A stretch of DNA of 64,000 nucleotides from a virus: positions 124,001 through 188,000 of IMG/VR virus record IMGVR_UViG_3300022935_000005, one strand, 5' to 3'. The notes below the pieces were generated by a model. It did not search any database. It saw nothing but the letters and a program-made list of their open reading frames with translations, and had not been told where the DNA came from. Position numbers and translations under genes: made by a program. Of this stretch, positions 1 through 9,570 are shown piece by piece (the stretch's first letter is position 1; each line of letters starts with the position of its first letter).

Positions 1-669
1 GTTGAGATTAGAGCAATGACTGCTAGAGAAGAGGATATTCTCACCTCAAAGGCGCTGATTAAGAAAGGTACTGTGATTAGCCATCTGATTAAGTCATGTA
101 TGATCGACAAAAGAGTTGATCCTGACACACTTTTGGCAGGTGACAGAAACGCTTTGATGGTTGCGCTTAGAGTGACGGGCTACGGCGCAGAGTATAAGGT
201 GGAAGTTGATTGCCCTGCGTGCAGCGAGAGATCAAAACATTCCTTCAATTTAGGTGAGCTGCCTATTAAGACTCTTGATCTAGATCCTATTGCTGAAGGT
301 CAAAATGTTTTCGAGACTACGCTACCAGTTACTAAGGCTAAGATTAGGTTCAAGCTTCTAACAGGTCACGATGAGCAGGAGATTATGACGATCTCCGAAC
401 GTCGTAAGAAACAAGGTCAAAGAGCAGAGAATCTTGTTACACAACGTTTAAAGTACGCCATTGTTTCAGCAAACGGTATTAATGATAAGACAAAGCTCGA
501 TATGATGGTTAATAACCTCCCAGCTCGTGATTCGTTATTCTTGCGGAAGTTTATCGACAACAACGAGCCTGGCATTGAGATGAAGTCCTGGATGGATTGT
601 CCTTCATGCCTTGAACATTCGGAGGTGAGGCTGCCTTTAGGCGCCGCGTTTTTTTGGCCTGACGAGTGA
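1..669 (+). CDS. T4 gp26-like baseplate/tail assembly protein (5' partial)
   Basis: The frame is open from base 1 and the residues before the first ATG (16) read VEIRA, joining an MTAREEDILTS stretch that in this family (T4_baseplate, gp26-like) lies inside the N-terminus. The true start is therefore probably upstream of the window. Two Cys pairs, CPAC near residue 67 and CPSC near residue 197, look like a zinc-knuckle pair. The product ends FFWPDE. The family acts in assembly of the baseplate hub/tail tip and is not necessarily in the virion. It lies two genes before the tape measure, the position of tail assembly chaperones, and its 3' end carries a T7 run that could shift ribosomes into the next frame. 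Confidence 0.75.
   Translation, partial: VEIRAMTAREEDILTSKALIKKGTVISHLIKSCMIDKRVDPDTLLAGDRNALMVALRVTGYGAEYKVEVDCPACSERSKHSFNLGELPIKTLDLDPIAEGQNVFETTLPVTKAKIRFKLLTGHDEQEIMTISERRKKQGQRAENLVTQRLKYAIVSANGINDKTKLDMMVNNLPARDSLFLRKFIDNNEPGIEMKSWMDCPSCLEHSEVRLPLGAAFFWPDE
649..655 (+). promoter_or_regulatory. Candidate +1 frameshift site (T7 run)
   Basis: Seven T residues sit at the last codons of the gp26-like gene, read TTT TTT TGG in frame 0. Skipping one T joins frame 0 to the open +1 frame that runs to 910. A -1 shift meets a TGA at 660 and gives nothing. A one-base homopolymer error in the assembly would give the same picture. Confidence 0.4.
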
Positions 670-910
670 GAATAAAGAAGTCTATCTAGAGCAGATCTTT
701 AATCTTATGTATTATATGGGCTTCACGTATGTTGAAGCCTATAACATTCCTATTTGGGTTCGAATATGGATGATAACGAGGCTGAACAAAGAACTTAAGC
801 GAGCGGGTGATGCTGGTTCTCGAGCCGCTCACCAGAATGATCCTGAGACTCGCGCTCTAATGAGTCGTCACAGGTCACAAGTACCGTCAAAATTGCGTAG
901 ATTTACATAG
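656..910 (+). CDS. Probable frameshift extension of the tail assembly protein
   Basis: This frame is open from 641 to 910. The residues before the first ATG (707), reading KEVYLEQIFNL, form a helix continuous with what follows (MYYMGFTYVEAYNIP). There is no ATG, GTG or TTG between 641 and 707, only CTG at 659, and no Shine-Dalgarno close to 707. The product therefore looks like the C-terminal part of a +1 fusion with the gp26-like protein, comparable in position to the G/GT-type tail chaperones that precede tape measure genes. About 84 residues, helical and basic. Alternatively it is a free 67-residue protein from ATG 707. Confidence 0.5.
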   Translation, partial: GLTSENKEVYLEQIFNLMYYMGFTYVEAYNIPIWVRIWMITRLNKELKRAGDAGSRAAHQNDPETRALMSRHRSQVPSKLRRFT

Positions 911-931
911 TTATAGAATGAGGTGAATGAT

Positions 932-1177
932 ATGCAAAGTGTTAACGATACATTTCTCAGAGATTGTGCTCTTTACGTCAAGGGTGAGATATCAGAAATC
1001 AAGCTAAAGGGTAACAAAGATGCTGTGAACCTTTTTGCGAAAGTTCTATCAGAGTCCCGGCGCTTTTATGTAGCCCTACAGTCTGGTGAGATGAAGGATG
1101 TCATACCACTTCTAGAGAGGAAGAGGGCCGCCTCTAGGGCCCTACGTAAAAAGACAGGTTATGTTTGGCCCCTATGA
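932..1177 (+). CDS. Small unknown protein before the tape measure
   Basis: Encodes 81 residues. ATG 932 is preferred over the in-frame GTG 923 because a GAGGTGA box lies about 6 bases upstream of it. Predicted alpha-helical, rich in Lys/Arg/Glu, no Cys-rich motif or membrane segment. I do not recognise the family. Its position between the gp26-like gene and the tape measure suggests a role in tail assembly. Confidence 0.6.
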   Translation: MQSVNDTFLRDCALYVKGEISEIKLKGNKDAVNLFAKVLSESRRFYVALQSGEMKDVIPLLERKRAASRALRKKTGYVWPL

Positions 1178-1205
1178 TCAAATAAAGGGCGCAGATTCTC
1201 GTTCG

Positions 1206-1217
1206 TTATATTTAATG
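1206..1217 (+). promoter_or_regulatory. Candidate late promoter (TATATTTAA type)
   Basis: TTATATTTAATG lies about 40 bases before the tape measure start. The same TATATTTAA core is found at 26412 and 45028, also 30-40 bases before structural genes. It sits in the loop of an 8-bp inverted repeat (1196-1203 TTCTCGTT, 1231-1238 AACGAGAA). Confidence 0.35.
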
Positions 1218-1253
1218 GTAAGGTAGCGTTAACGAGAAGTGTAAGAGCATAGC

Positions 1254-4200
1254 ATGGCTGATTCAAAAGAATTACAAACTCAACTACAGATTAATCAGCA
1301 GATCAACAAAGTTCTGGCTGACCGTGCTAAGCAGATGGACGCTCTATCTAAGCAGATAGGCGGCCAGGCGCAGCTTGCTAAAGAGCTGTGCAAAGCGATG
1401 GAGTGTCAAGATCTCGACGGTCTAGAAGACAGAATAGCTGGTCTATCTTCAACACTTAGCTCTGCTGCTGAGGAAGCTTCAAAGGCTGGTGGTGCCCTAG
1501 ACAAGATGGGCCAAGACGGCCAGAAGTCTACCGGCGGTCTCGGGGACACTCTCGGTAATATACTAAGTAAGTTTACACCGATGAAAGCCGCAGCTGTTGG
1601 TGCTGCATCTGGAATGATGAAGACATTCAGCCGTCTGCCAGGGATGTTCAGTATGATCTCTGGCGGGATCGGTAGCGTTGTTGGTGGCCTATTCAACGTC
1701 GGTAAGTCTATAGTCGGTATTCCGTTTCAGGTCTTGGGCGAGTTCACGAAAGCTGCTGCATCTACAACCGGCGGAGTCAATGAGCTTCGCCAAGCCATGG
1801 AAGAGCTTAAAGGCGAGATGGGCGACTTGTCGAAAGGCGAAGGCGCCGCCGTTATGGAAGGGTTTGACAACTTACGCTCTTCGTCATCGGCTTTAGCGCA
1901 ATCTGGTCTAAGCGTAAGCCAAGTTTTTGGATATGGCTCTGGTGGTGCCGCTGCCATGCTAAAGGCGGTTGGTGAGATAGCAAAAGCCGCAGGCCCTCAA
2001 TTCTCAATGCTGAAAGATCAGATCGCCGGCGCGGCTGACAAGATGGTCATGATGAACAAGGGTCTTGGCATGACCAATGAAGCCCTTGCTGAAATGGCAA
2101 GAAAGGCCCACAATACCGGTAAGGATGTAGGGACTGAGCTCGTTGAGATGGGTTCAATGGCTATCCAGATGGGTAACAAGTTTGGCGTTTCTGCCAAGAC
2201 GATCGGTAAAAACATGTCTGCTCTTACTGAAGATGTTGCAAACTTCGGTAACATGAGCAAGAAAGAACTTGCTGCTACTGCTACCTACATGGCTAAGCTT
2301 GGTATGGAAGCAAAAGACCTACAGGGAGTTATTGATAAGTTCGATGATTTTGAATCTGCCGCCGGCTCCGTAGCACAGCTGAACCAAGCGTTCGGTCTCC
2401 AGCTTGACACTATGGAAATGATGAACGCGCAAAACCCAGCTGAGCGTATTGACAAGATGCGTGAAGCATTCCATGCTGCCGGTAAATCCGTCGACGACAT
2501 GTCAAGAGCAGAAAAGAAGCTAATGGCTGAACAGATGGGTCTGTCCGTTTCTGCTATGGAGAATGCGCTAGCCACAGAAAACATGGGCGTTGCTTATGAA
2601 GACATGGAGGCGGCAGCTGAAGAATCCGAAGCCAACAAGATGTCTGAAAAAGAAGTCATGCTTGAGCTCTCGAAATCAATCCAGAAACTAGTTCATAGTG
2701 GTCAGGGTGTCGACGGCTTCTTTGATGCATTCGCAAAAGGTTTCAGCCGGGGGTTCGCTCAGAATAAAGAGTATAAAGAATCCATAATGGAGATCAAGAA
2801 AGCTTTCAAGGTTGTTATGGACTTCGGCAAGAAGCTCGGCGGGATGTTTGCTGATTTGATGGGTAAACTCGGCCTCTTTGATGCTGTCAAGAAGATCTTT
2901 AATGCAGAAGCCTTAAAAGGACTTTTCGATAAGCTGACAGGATATTTCCAAAAGTTCTCTGATTCTATTTCTGGTGGCGGCGATTATAGCATAGTTGATC
3001 TTATAAAAGATGTATTCGGGGATGTCTATGACTATATAACAGGCGGAGCCGGTGCAGAAGGTGCCAGTGCCTTCAGCAAGTTTTTTGAGAATATCATTCG
3101 TGTTATTGGTGATGCGCTAGCAGACTTGATCCCATTCCTCGCCACGAAGCTCGGTGATCTTATGAATAGTGTTGCCAGCTTCTTATCCGACCCCGGAGGA
3201 CTTGATGGCGCATCTGACGGCCTATCTACCGGCATCGGCGGTGCGTTTGCTGACGCATTCGCCAAGATTGGACCAGCGCTTCAAGATGCATGGCCGCCGA
3301 TTTGGGAAGGCCTACAAAACATGTTCTGGGCAGTGATGGATAGATTCGGGCCATTGATCTTCAAGGTCATGGCTGGTATTGTTGCATTCAATGTTGCGAA
3401 AGCTGTTGTCGCTGGTTTGATAGAAGCTGCCGGCGCAGCCATTGTCGCGAAGATTGTTGGCTTTTTCACTGGCGACTTGGGTGGTAAGGTAGGAGCAGGC
3501 CTAGAGAAAGAAGGCGGCGACGCCATGAAGAAAGAGGGTGGCGGTTTCTTTGAGGGCTTAAAAAGCATGATTGAAAAGATCGGAGAGATAAGCCCTAAAG
3601 ACGTCGTCAAAGCCGGATTTAACCTTACAATACTCGCCGCCTTCGCAGGGATTTCTCTAGTCTTGTTTGCAGGAGCCATCGCATTAGCCTATGCTATATT
3701 AAAAGATGTGCCCTTCACAGGCTTGCTCAAGGTATTTTTAGCCCTAGCAATAGCGATAGCAGCTATGGTCCCCTTTGTGTTTGCCGCACTCATGATGGAA
3801 CCGACAACGATTACAACCGCCGGTCTCATGATGCTTGTCGGTGCGTTGTTCTTTACTGTGTCTGTAGTCGCTTTTGCGGCAGGGATCAGAATAGCATACG
3901 AAGTATTGAAGGCTATTCCGTTTGTAGACTTTGTTAAAATACTTGGGATGCTGGCGCTGACTCTAATGGCTACTATTGCTCTTGGCGCTGTCGGTATGCT
4001 CTTTGGATCATTCGTGACAGCAGTACCAATAATGATAGTCGGTATGGTCGCCGCAGCGCTACTGTTCACAGCAGGTGTACTGATATTTGGGAAAGCCCTG
4101 CAAGAGCTTCTGCCTACGTTCAAGAAGATATCTGACAGCCTACCGATAATCGGGCCAGCTATTGGGGCGATTATAGTCATGGTCGGAATAATAGCAGGTA

Positions 4201-5672
4201 TGGCCGGTCTCGGTGTGGCCTTCGCGGCAATTGGAATTTTTGCTCCAATTCTGGCGGGCGGATTTAAGGTTGCCGCCGACTTCTTCGTTGGTGCGATGGG
4301 TGATATCAAGCGTATGATAAGCGCTCTCATGTCTCTGGAGATACCGAACGTTGATGACGTCGCCAAGAGAATAAACGTTATTGCCAAAGTCGCCGAAGTG
4401 ATGCAGTCTCTTGCGGGTATCGGGCTCGATGCAGCGAAGCTGGGTGTTGTATCGCAGTTGATGGGTGGACCATCTATGTCGGAAATATTCACTTCAATCG
4501 GCGATCTTCTTGGGAAGATTACTGATTCGCTCGTGACGATCATGGTTACCCTCGTATTTCTCGCAGGGGTACTTCCTGACGGCTCTGAAAAGAAAGTGGA
4601 AGTCATCGCTGGTGCTCTTGGTGCCGTCGCTGAACTCGCGTCTGCATTGATGACACCGCTCCAGGCGCTCTCGGAAATATCGAGTGGCATGTTCGGCAAG
4701 GACGTCGCGAAAACAATGGGAGCAATCGTTGACGGTATAATCAAGCTTTTAGACGCGATTAAAGATACTCTACCCGATATGCTTTTAACTCTTATTGTGA
4801 TGGCTAACTTAGTCGGAGATCCAGAGAAGGCCGGCCCAAGGATGAAGGTTGTTGTCGATGCTATGGCAGCGGTTGGGAATTTCGCCAAAGCTATTGGAGA
4901 CGTCTCCAAGCTCATACCTAAAGATGATAGCTGGTTCGGTGGTGATGATTTGGCTACGAGAATAGGACAAATGGCAAAGATGATAACAACCATCGTTAAT
5001 TCTGTCAAGAACGAGATGCCGAAGCTCATCAATGCTGTACTTGACGCCGCGGCGGGTCTAGGTGATGATGCCGCTGTGGAACTGGCGTTGAAGAAAGTTG
5101 ATGTTGTCTCCAAAGCCATGGCCGCTGTTGGTTCTTTTGCCGATACAGTATCGAAGTTGTCGGGCATGCAGGTTCCTGAAGGATCTTCTGTCGGTGGCCT
5201 TGTTAAGAATGTCGTCCAGGGTATGGTCAGCTCTCTCACTGGAGAGAATAGCATTGCGACCCTGTTCACCACACTCGAATCGATGACGCTTAATGAAGCG
5301 GCTTTGACCACACTTGACACAGCGGGTAAGATGACCAAGGGTCTTATCGACTTCTCTCAAGCACTCACTGAGTTGACGACTGCTTCGGAAGGAATGGGAC
5401 CAGCTGAAACTATGGGCGCTGCCGTCACAGCGATGGTGGATAACGCAAAGGCTGCGATAACTGCTCTAAACAGCGTTGGAGAACTCAACGCCAAAGTAGC
5501 TCTTGATAATTTCGCGAAAGCGATCGGGACAGGCGATGGCCAATTTAACGTTACCAACGAACCGGTAAATATTACTCTTAATGTACAGGTTACCATGGAT
5601 GCTGACAAGGTCGGCAAGGTCTTGGTAGATAAATCTGTTATGACCACCGCGCTAGCATCAGCAGAAGGATAG
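1254..5672 (+). CDS. Tail tape measure protein
   Basis: At 1472 residues it is among the longest genes here and lies between the tail-assembly genes and the baseplate genes, the normal place for a tape measure protein. This protein sets tail length and is thought to pass into the host envelope during DNA entry. The N-terminal half is Ala/Gly/Lys-rich and helical with many short amphipathic repeats. Residues about 790-1010 hold a cluster of six to eight hydrophobic segments that look membrane-spanning. The C-terminal quarter is again helical. No lysozyme or peptidase motif was seen. The start ATG has only a weak upstream GTAAGAG. Long open frames on the opposite strand are composition shadows. 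Confidence 0.88.
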   Translation: MADSKELQTQLQINQQINKVLADRAKQMDALSKQIGGQAQLAKELCKAMECQDLDGLEDRIAGLSSTLSSAAEEASKAGGALDKMGQDGQKSTGGLGDTLGNILSKFTPMKAAAVGAASGMMKTFSRLPGMFSMISGGIGSVVGGLFNVGKSIVGIPFQVLGEFTKAAASTTGGVNELRQAMEELKGEMGDLSKGEGAAVMEGFDNLRSSSSALAQSGLSVSQVFGYGSGGAAAMLKAVGEIAKAAGPQFSMLKDQIAGAADKMVMMNKGLGMTNEALAEMARKAHNTGKDVGTELVEMGSMAIQMGNKFGVSAKTIGKNMSALTEDVANFGNMSKKELAATATYMAKLGMEAKDLQGVIDKFDDFESAAGSVAQLNQAFGLQLDTMEMMNAQNPAERIDKMREAFHAAGKSVDDMSRAEKKLMAEQMGLSVSAMENALATENMGVAYEDMEAAAEESEANKMSEKEVMLELSKSIQKLVHSGQGVDGFFDAFAKGFSRGFAQNKEYKESIMEIKKAFKVVMDFGKKLGGMFADLMGKLGLFDAVKKIFNAEALKGLFDKLTGYFQKFSDSISGGGDYSIVDLIKDVFGDVYDYITGGAGAEGASAFSKFFENIIRVIGDALADLIPFLATKLGDLMNSVASFLSDPGGLDGASDGLSTGIGGAFADAFAKIGPALQDAWPPIWEGLQNMFWAVMDRFGPLIFKVMAGIVAFNVAKAVVAGLIEAAGAAIVAKIVGFFTGDLGGKVGAGLEKEGGDAMKKEGGGFFEGLKSMIEKIGEISPKDVVKAGFNLTILAAFAGISLVLFAGAIALAYAILKDVPFTGLLKVFLALAIAIAAMVPFVFAALMMEPTTITTAGLMMLVGALFFTVSVVAFAAGIRIAYEVLKAIPFVDFVKILGMLALTLMATIALGAVGMLFGSFVTAVPIMIVGMVAAALLFTAGVLIFGKALQELLPTFKKISDSLPIIGPAIGAIIVMVGIIAGMAGLGVAFAAIGIFAPILAGGFKVAADFFVGAMGDIKRMISALMSLEIPNVDDVAKRINVIAKVAEVMQSLAGIGLDAAKLGVVSQLMGGPSMSEIFTSIGDLLGKITDSLVTIMVTLVFLAGVLPDGSEKKVEVIAGALGAVAELASALMTPLQALSEISSGMFGKDVAKTMGAIVDGIIKLLDAIKDTLPDMLLTLIVMANLVGDPEKAGPRMKVVVDAMAAVGNFAKAIGDVSKLIPKDDSWFGGDDLATRIGQMAKMITTIVNSVKNEMPKLINAVLDAAAGLGDDAAVELALKKVDVVSKAMAAVGSFADTVSKLSGMQVPEGSSVGGLVKNVVQGMVSSLTGENSIATLFTTLESMTLNEAALTTLDTAGKMTKGLIDFSQALTELTTASEGMGPAETMGAAVTAMVDNAKAAITALNSVGELNAKVALDNFAKAIGTGDGQFNVTNEPVNITLNVQVTMDADKVGKVLVDKSVMTTALASAEG

Positions 5673-5676
5673 TAAA

Positions 5677-5874
5677 GTGACTAAAGGTATAAACGGTGAA
5701 GATCAAGATAGAGCAGCTCTTAGAGAGAAGTTTTTAGAAGACCTAAGAAAACTTGAGAAACTTGAAGTACCGCTTCCGATGCGTAATCTGTTAGAGATCA
5801 TTGAATTGGTTAAGAAAGACGAGGAAGCTCTAGAAGTTTTAAGAGAAGAGATACTTAAAAATCATGGCCAATGA
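5677..5874 (+). CDS. Small charged helical protein
   Basis: A GTG start four bases after the tape measure stop gives 65 residues. The product is almost entirely charged helix (coiled-coil-like heptads, LRKLEKLEVPLPMRNLLEII), and its end overlaps the next gene by 11 bases. Family unknown. Translational coupling between the tape measure and the baseplate gene suggests a structural or chaperone role. Confidence 0.6.
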   Translation: MTKGINGEDQDRAALREKFLEDLRKLEKLEVPLPMRNLLEIIELVKKDEEALEVLREEILKNHGQ

Positions 5875-8800
5875 AAAAGACTACATTCCAGAAGGTTCAA
5901 GCCCAAACGGCGCCGTTAAAGAGGGCGATGACCTGAGCACCTCTGCAAAGGCCACGCTGGGGTCGTATCTGAGTTCTCTGACCAAGTCTCCTGACACTAA
6001 GAATGCTTTTCCAATAGATGATAATCCTATCGCTGAAACGTCTCTTAGGGGTACATCTGGACTACCAGCAGAATTTAAGACGGGTGGAGCCGATGAGACT
6101 CAAGGATTTACAAGAACGTTCCCGACGGGTGGGAAGTCGTCCGAGTCAGCAGTTAATAATTTTGAGACATTAAGCAACTCTGGAAAGATATCAACTTTAT
6201 CCGACGTTCTAAATAAGAACGCTCAAACTGATGGCCATAATCTATTAAGAGATGTGGTCTCAAACAGGGAACCCGGCGAACCCGGTGTCGGTGATCCTAC
6301 GGGGGCGTCTGCTGTCAAGTCTCCCTCCGGCGAGACACCAGTACAAAAGAAGATATCTAGTATGCTCCGGACTGGTAACAGGTTCGACCCGACGCCTGGA
6401 TCAAGTCCCTATATCGAAGATGGCCGATTCACAGAGCCCGGAATTCCTATAACTCAAAGCGGTTTTGGTGTATACGACGACGATGCTGTAAGGACAAGTT
6501 TGAATGATCTTCACAAGATCGCTCACTCGTTGATGGTGCGCTCCACTGGTCACAGGATGAGTAATTCCTCAGATCCAGACGGCGGAAGCGCGGTGTCGAC
6601 AACTGATGTTCAGATGGGCTCTGCAAAGGTTGACGTAGAGAAGCTTCGTCCTACCAACGTCTATGCGTCTCCAGAGAAGATACAGCTTCAAAATGCCGAA
6701 CTTCGTTATGACGATATTACAGGGGCCGCCTTACCAGCACAAAAGACTTTTGGTAATCTTTCATCTTATAGGGAACCTTTTGAGCATGCTGTTTTTGCGA
6801 ACCTTAATACAGCTGTGCAGGCGCTTGGTGAGTATCTTTTAGGTGCTGCAGTGTTTACTGCACTTATTACCCTTGTGGAACTCTTAGAGTCGACAGAAAA
6901 ACCCCACAATCCTAAGTCTCCGCGTAGCCTTGCGAAGGGAAGATGGTATAAGGAAGGTACTATCCTCCGTATTCTACGGCAGGCAGGATTTCCTCGACTA
7001 GATCGTCCAGCTTGGAAATGTGCGATATACGGTTTAGCTGCTTGGTTGAAGATTCCGCCATCCGCTCTTCCCGATGCGTCAGATGAGGCACCTTCCCCGA
7101 TCCCGTCTTTTCCACCCTTGCCTGAGGTCAGTGCTGTAACAGGTATGTCTTCCGTCGCGGCATGGTTTTCAGAAGTTGCAGCATCTGGCGATGATGTGCT
7201 GTTCAACGCGCTTTATGGATCTGGGTACTACGCAAACGTGATGAGAGTAGTTAGAAGAGATTTAGACAGAATGTTGGAGACTGTGACTCTGGACAGTGGC
7301 ACAACATCCGGACCAGACGGCGCTCGAGCCATTTTCGATATGATAATGAACTTGAACAGATATCCTGCCTGGAATTTCTTCGTTTCAATTTTGACGATGG
7401 GCGACGCTTGGCTGAATTCATACAACAAATATGTGAAGTTTAACGCGCTAAGCACGACTGGCCAGACGAGAACCCAAATGAGCCGACAGCCTGGGAGTGA
7501 CAAACAGGCTTGGAGACACCGATCGGCGCCAGCTCTTGTGCTTCTAAACGAGAAGTACACTAATGCTGCTACCGCTTTTGGGTACCACCCGACATTTATG
7601 CAAGAGTTGCACTCCAGAATTGGAGATGACGAATCAAGAACACCAGTTCCGTACGGCGATAACCTGAGACCGGGTGGAAACAACAGGGGTGTTAAAGGGA
7701 ATGCTGCACAGTCTTCGATCCGGTATAGCAGAGAAGACGTAGAGTTGATTGAAAACGAACTTGATGCAGAGTATTGTCCCTTCTACTTTCATGACCTTCG
7801 TACTAACGAGGTGATAAGCTTCCATGCCTTCTTGAATGATCTAAAAGACTCATATAGCGTGTCATACTCTGAGAGCGCGGGATATGGGAGGATAGACAAG
7901 GTCAAGATCTACCAAGACACAACAAGAAGTATAAGTTTATCATGGACGCTTGTGTCTACTTCACCTGACGATTTTGATTCCATGTGGTGGAGTGTAAACA
8001 AGCTCGTCTCTATGCTTTACCCTTCATTCTCACCAGGGAAATCTGTCAAAGCCGGTGATAAGAAGTTTGTAATGCCGTTCTCTCAGATCCCGACGGCGTC
8101 GCCAGTCATAAGACTAAGGGTGGGTGATGTCGTAAGGAGTAACTATAGCAGGTTTAATCTCGCAAGGATATTCGGTTTGTCAGAGATAAAGCTTGCGCCG
8201 GCAGACGCAGAGAAGGGTAAGAGTACTGAAGTCAATAAAGAACTGGCCGCTGCTGGCTTTGATATATCTGCCGCGTCCGCAGTAAGTTCTGCGAAAGCAG
8301 ATTCTGACAAAGAATATAAAGAAGCATTCGATGCCGCAACCAAAGAACGAACGGCACGCTTCTCAACAGAACCTGCCTCCGCTGCTGATGTTGCCCATGG
8401 ATACCTACCGGGTGATGAGACGTGGGGCTACGCGATACTTTCGCCAAGTTCAGCAGGTTATACGACATATGACACTAAAGCTGGGAAGATAATTCCCGCT
8501 GCTTCAACTGGTGATAAAAGCCAAAACACTCATAACACGAACCCGCCCGATGGCGGTGATCATGTAACTTCAAAGGCTTTTAGATCTCGTCCGACGACGT
8601 CCGGTAAGGTTAAGATTCTAGAGAGGCAAGTGTACTCAAGTTACGATGCCGAAGGTGAACTAGAGGCATCTTATGCGGAATATTTTGTGCAGTATGAAGA
8701 TCAAGATGATGCAGCAGACCCGTACGGACCAGCAAGCGCCAAGGGACATTTTCACACTTATGTCGTTACGTCGAATGATCTTGCGCCTATTCCAGCTACA

Positions 8801-9274
8801 ATCAAGAAGCTTACACCAGCTGATCCTGCAATCACATTAGACACTCAAATAGAGGATGTTGATAAATTCTTTGATCCCAAGAATAACGCAATTGTTCGAT
8901 CTTTTGAAGCCGCCGGCGGCCGAGGACTAGCGGGTGTTATAACAAGCATGGACTTCGACTGGAATGAAGCACAATGGGATATGAGTGGGCTGGGACGTCG
9001 CGCTCCAACGATGTTGACGATTTCGATTTCGTTTAGCCCGATTCATGATATTATTCCAGGCCTGGATAGTAATGGTATGATGAGGTCCATGAACTATCCT
9101 GTCGGAGGTCTCGCGGGACCGATGGCGACAGATTATCATGACAAGGGTGGAATTAGAAGTCCGTTTAACAGTGCAAAAACACCAGAGGTTAGTTCGAAAG
9201 TCACCGATGATCGTTCAGCGAACTACGACAACTTTGCTAAATCAATAGACAAAGACGGCGAAGGTGGAGGATAA
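5864..9274 (+). CDS. Large tail-tube-end/baseplate adaptor protein
   Basis: Encodes 1136 residues. The first 250 are low-complexity and Ser/Gly/Pro-rich. Around residues 625-725 is a segment starting PFYFHDLRTNEVISFHAFL with alternating strands (SYSVSYSESAGYGRIDKVKIY), which resembles the tube-like domain of tail-tube initiators (T4 gp48/gp54, P2 gpU and CIS tube proteins). The tail near residue 1040 (SMDFDWNEAQWDM...PTMLTISISFSPIHD) is typical of the same fold. Order tape measure, this gene, LysM-like gene, hub matches the T-U-X-D arrangement of contractile tails. The domain assignment is by pattern, not by search. It is far longer than classical homologues, so it may combine several baseplate functions. 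Confidence 0.6.
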   Translation: MANEKDYIPEGSSPNGAVKEGDDLSTSAKATLGSYLSSLTKSPDTKNAFPIDDNPIAETSLRGTSGLPAEFKTGGADETQGFTRTFPTGGKSSESAVNNFETLSNSGKISTLSDVLNKNAQTDGHNLLRDVVSNREPGEPGVGDPTGASAVKSPSGETPVQKKISSMLRTGNRFDPTPGSSPYIEDGRFTEPGIPITQSGFGVYDDDAVRTSLNDLHKIAHSLMVRSTGHRMSNSSDPDGGSAVSTTDVQMGSAKVDVEKLRPTNVYASPEKIQLQNAELRYDDITGAALPAQKTFGNLSSYREPFEHAVFANLNTAVQALGEYLLGAAVFTALITLVELLESTEKPHNPKSPRSLAKGRWYKEGTILRILRQAGFPRLDRPAWKCAIYGLAAWLKIPPSALPDASDEAPSPIPSFPPLPEVSAVTGMSSVAAWFSEVAASGDDVLFNALYGSGYYANVMRVVRRDLDRMLETVTLDSGTTSGPDGARAIFDMIMNLNRYPAWNFFVSILTMGDAWLNSYNKYVKFNALSTTGQTRTQMSRQPGSDKQAWRHRSAPALVLLNEKYTNAATAFGYHPTFMQELHSRIGDDESRTPVPYGDNLRPGGNNRGVKGNAAQSSIRYSREDVELIENELDAEYCPFYFHDLRTNEVISFHAFLNDLKDSYSVSYSESAGYGRIDKVKIYQDTTRSISLSWTLVSTSPDDFDSMWWSVNKLVSMLYPSFSPGKSVKAGDKKFVMPFSQIPTASPVIRLRVGDVVRSNYSRFNLARIFGLSEIKLAPADAEKGKSTEVNKELAAAGFDISAASAVSSAKADSDKEYKEAFDAATKERTARFSTEPASAADVAHGYLPGDETWGYAILSPSSAGYTTYDTKAGKIIPAASTGDKSQNTHNTNPPDGGDHVTSKAFRSRPTTSGKVKILERQVYSSYDAEGELEASYAEYFVQYEDQDDAADPYGPASAKGHFHTYVVTSNDLAPIPATIKKLTPADPAITLDTQIEDVDKFFDPKNNAIVRSFEAAGGRGLAGVITSMDFDWNEAQWDMSGLGRRAPTMLTISISFSPIHDIIPGLDSNGMMRSMNYPVGGLAGPMATDYHDKGGIRSPFNSAKTPEVSSKVTDDRSANYDNFAKSIDKDGEGGG

Positions 9275-9276
9275 TA

Positions 9277-9570
9277 ATGCCAACAAGATACAAAAGATCT
9301 CCACGCATAAAAGGCGGCAAGTCTTATGGCACGTATTCCGCAGGTTATGCTATAAACAGAGCTGTTAATTCAGGCGCACTAGATTTTGTCAAGAGGGTCA
9401 CAGTAGAAAATGATCGTCTTGATATTATCGCTGGTGAATACTACGGAGACGGAACCCTGTGGTGGGTGATTGCTGCTGCTAGTGGGATTGGGTGGGGTCT
9501 TCAAGTTCCAGCTGGGATTGAATTAATTATTCCTGTCAACATTGGACAGATAGAAGCCCTGGTGGGGTAA
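9277..9570 (+). CDS. LysM-like baseplate wedge protein (T4 gp53 / gpX-like)
   Basis: Encodes 97 residues. The segment EYYGDGTLWWVIAAASGI followed by a glycine- and proline-bearing hydrophobic end (QVPAGIELIIPV) is the usual signature of gp53/gpX-type proteins, in which a LysM fold links tail tube end and baseplate. Two bases separate it from the upstream gene and it abuts the hub gene directly, so the three are translated together. Size and context agree with the family. Confidence 0.75.
   Translation: MPTRYKRSPRIKGGKSYGTYSAGYAINRAVNSGALDFVKRVTVENDRLDIIAGEYYGDGTLWWVIAAASGIGWGLQVPAGIELIIPVNIGQIEALVG

Noticed and set aside
750-770. GGTTCGAA-like T-loop sequence suggesting a tRNA
   Set aside because: No acceptor stem or anticodon arm around it, and it lies in a coding frame. 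No tRNA was found in the window.
1196-1238. Inverted repeat before the tape measure as a terminator
   Set aside because: Stem of 8 bp with a 27-base loop and no T tract; more likely incidental or an operator around the candidate late promoter.
3281-3679. Further minus-strand open frames opposite the tape measure and other long genes
   Set aside because: Same composition effect; none shows motifs or start signals.
3689-5338. 549-codon open frame on the minus strand opposite the tape measure gene
   Set aside because: No ribosome site or promoter; the translation is low-complexity Ala/Ile/Ser/Thr, as expected from the reverse of codon-biased Ala/Gly/Val-rich sequence. All other genes are on the plus strand.
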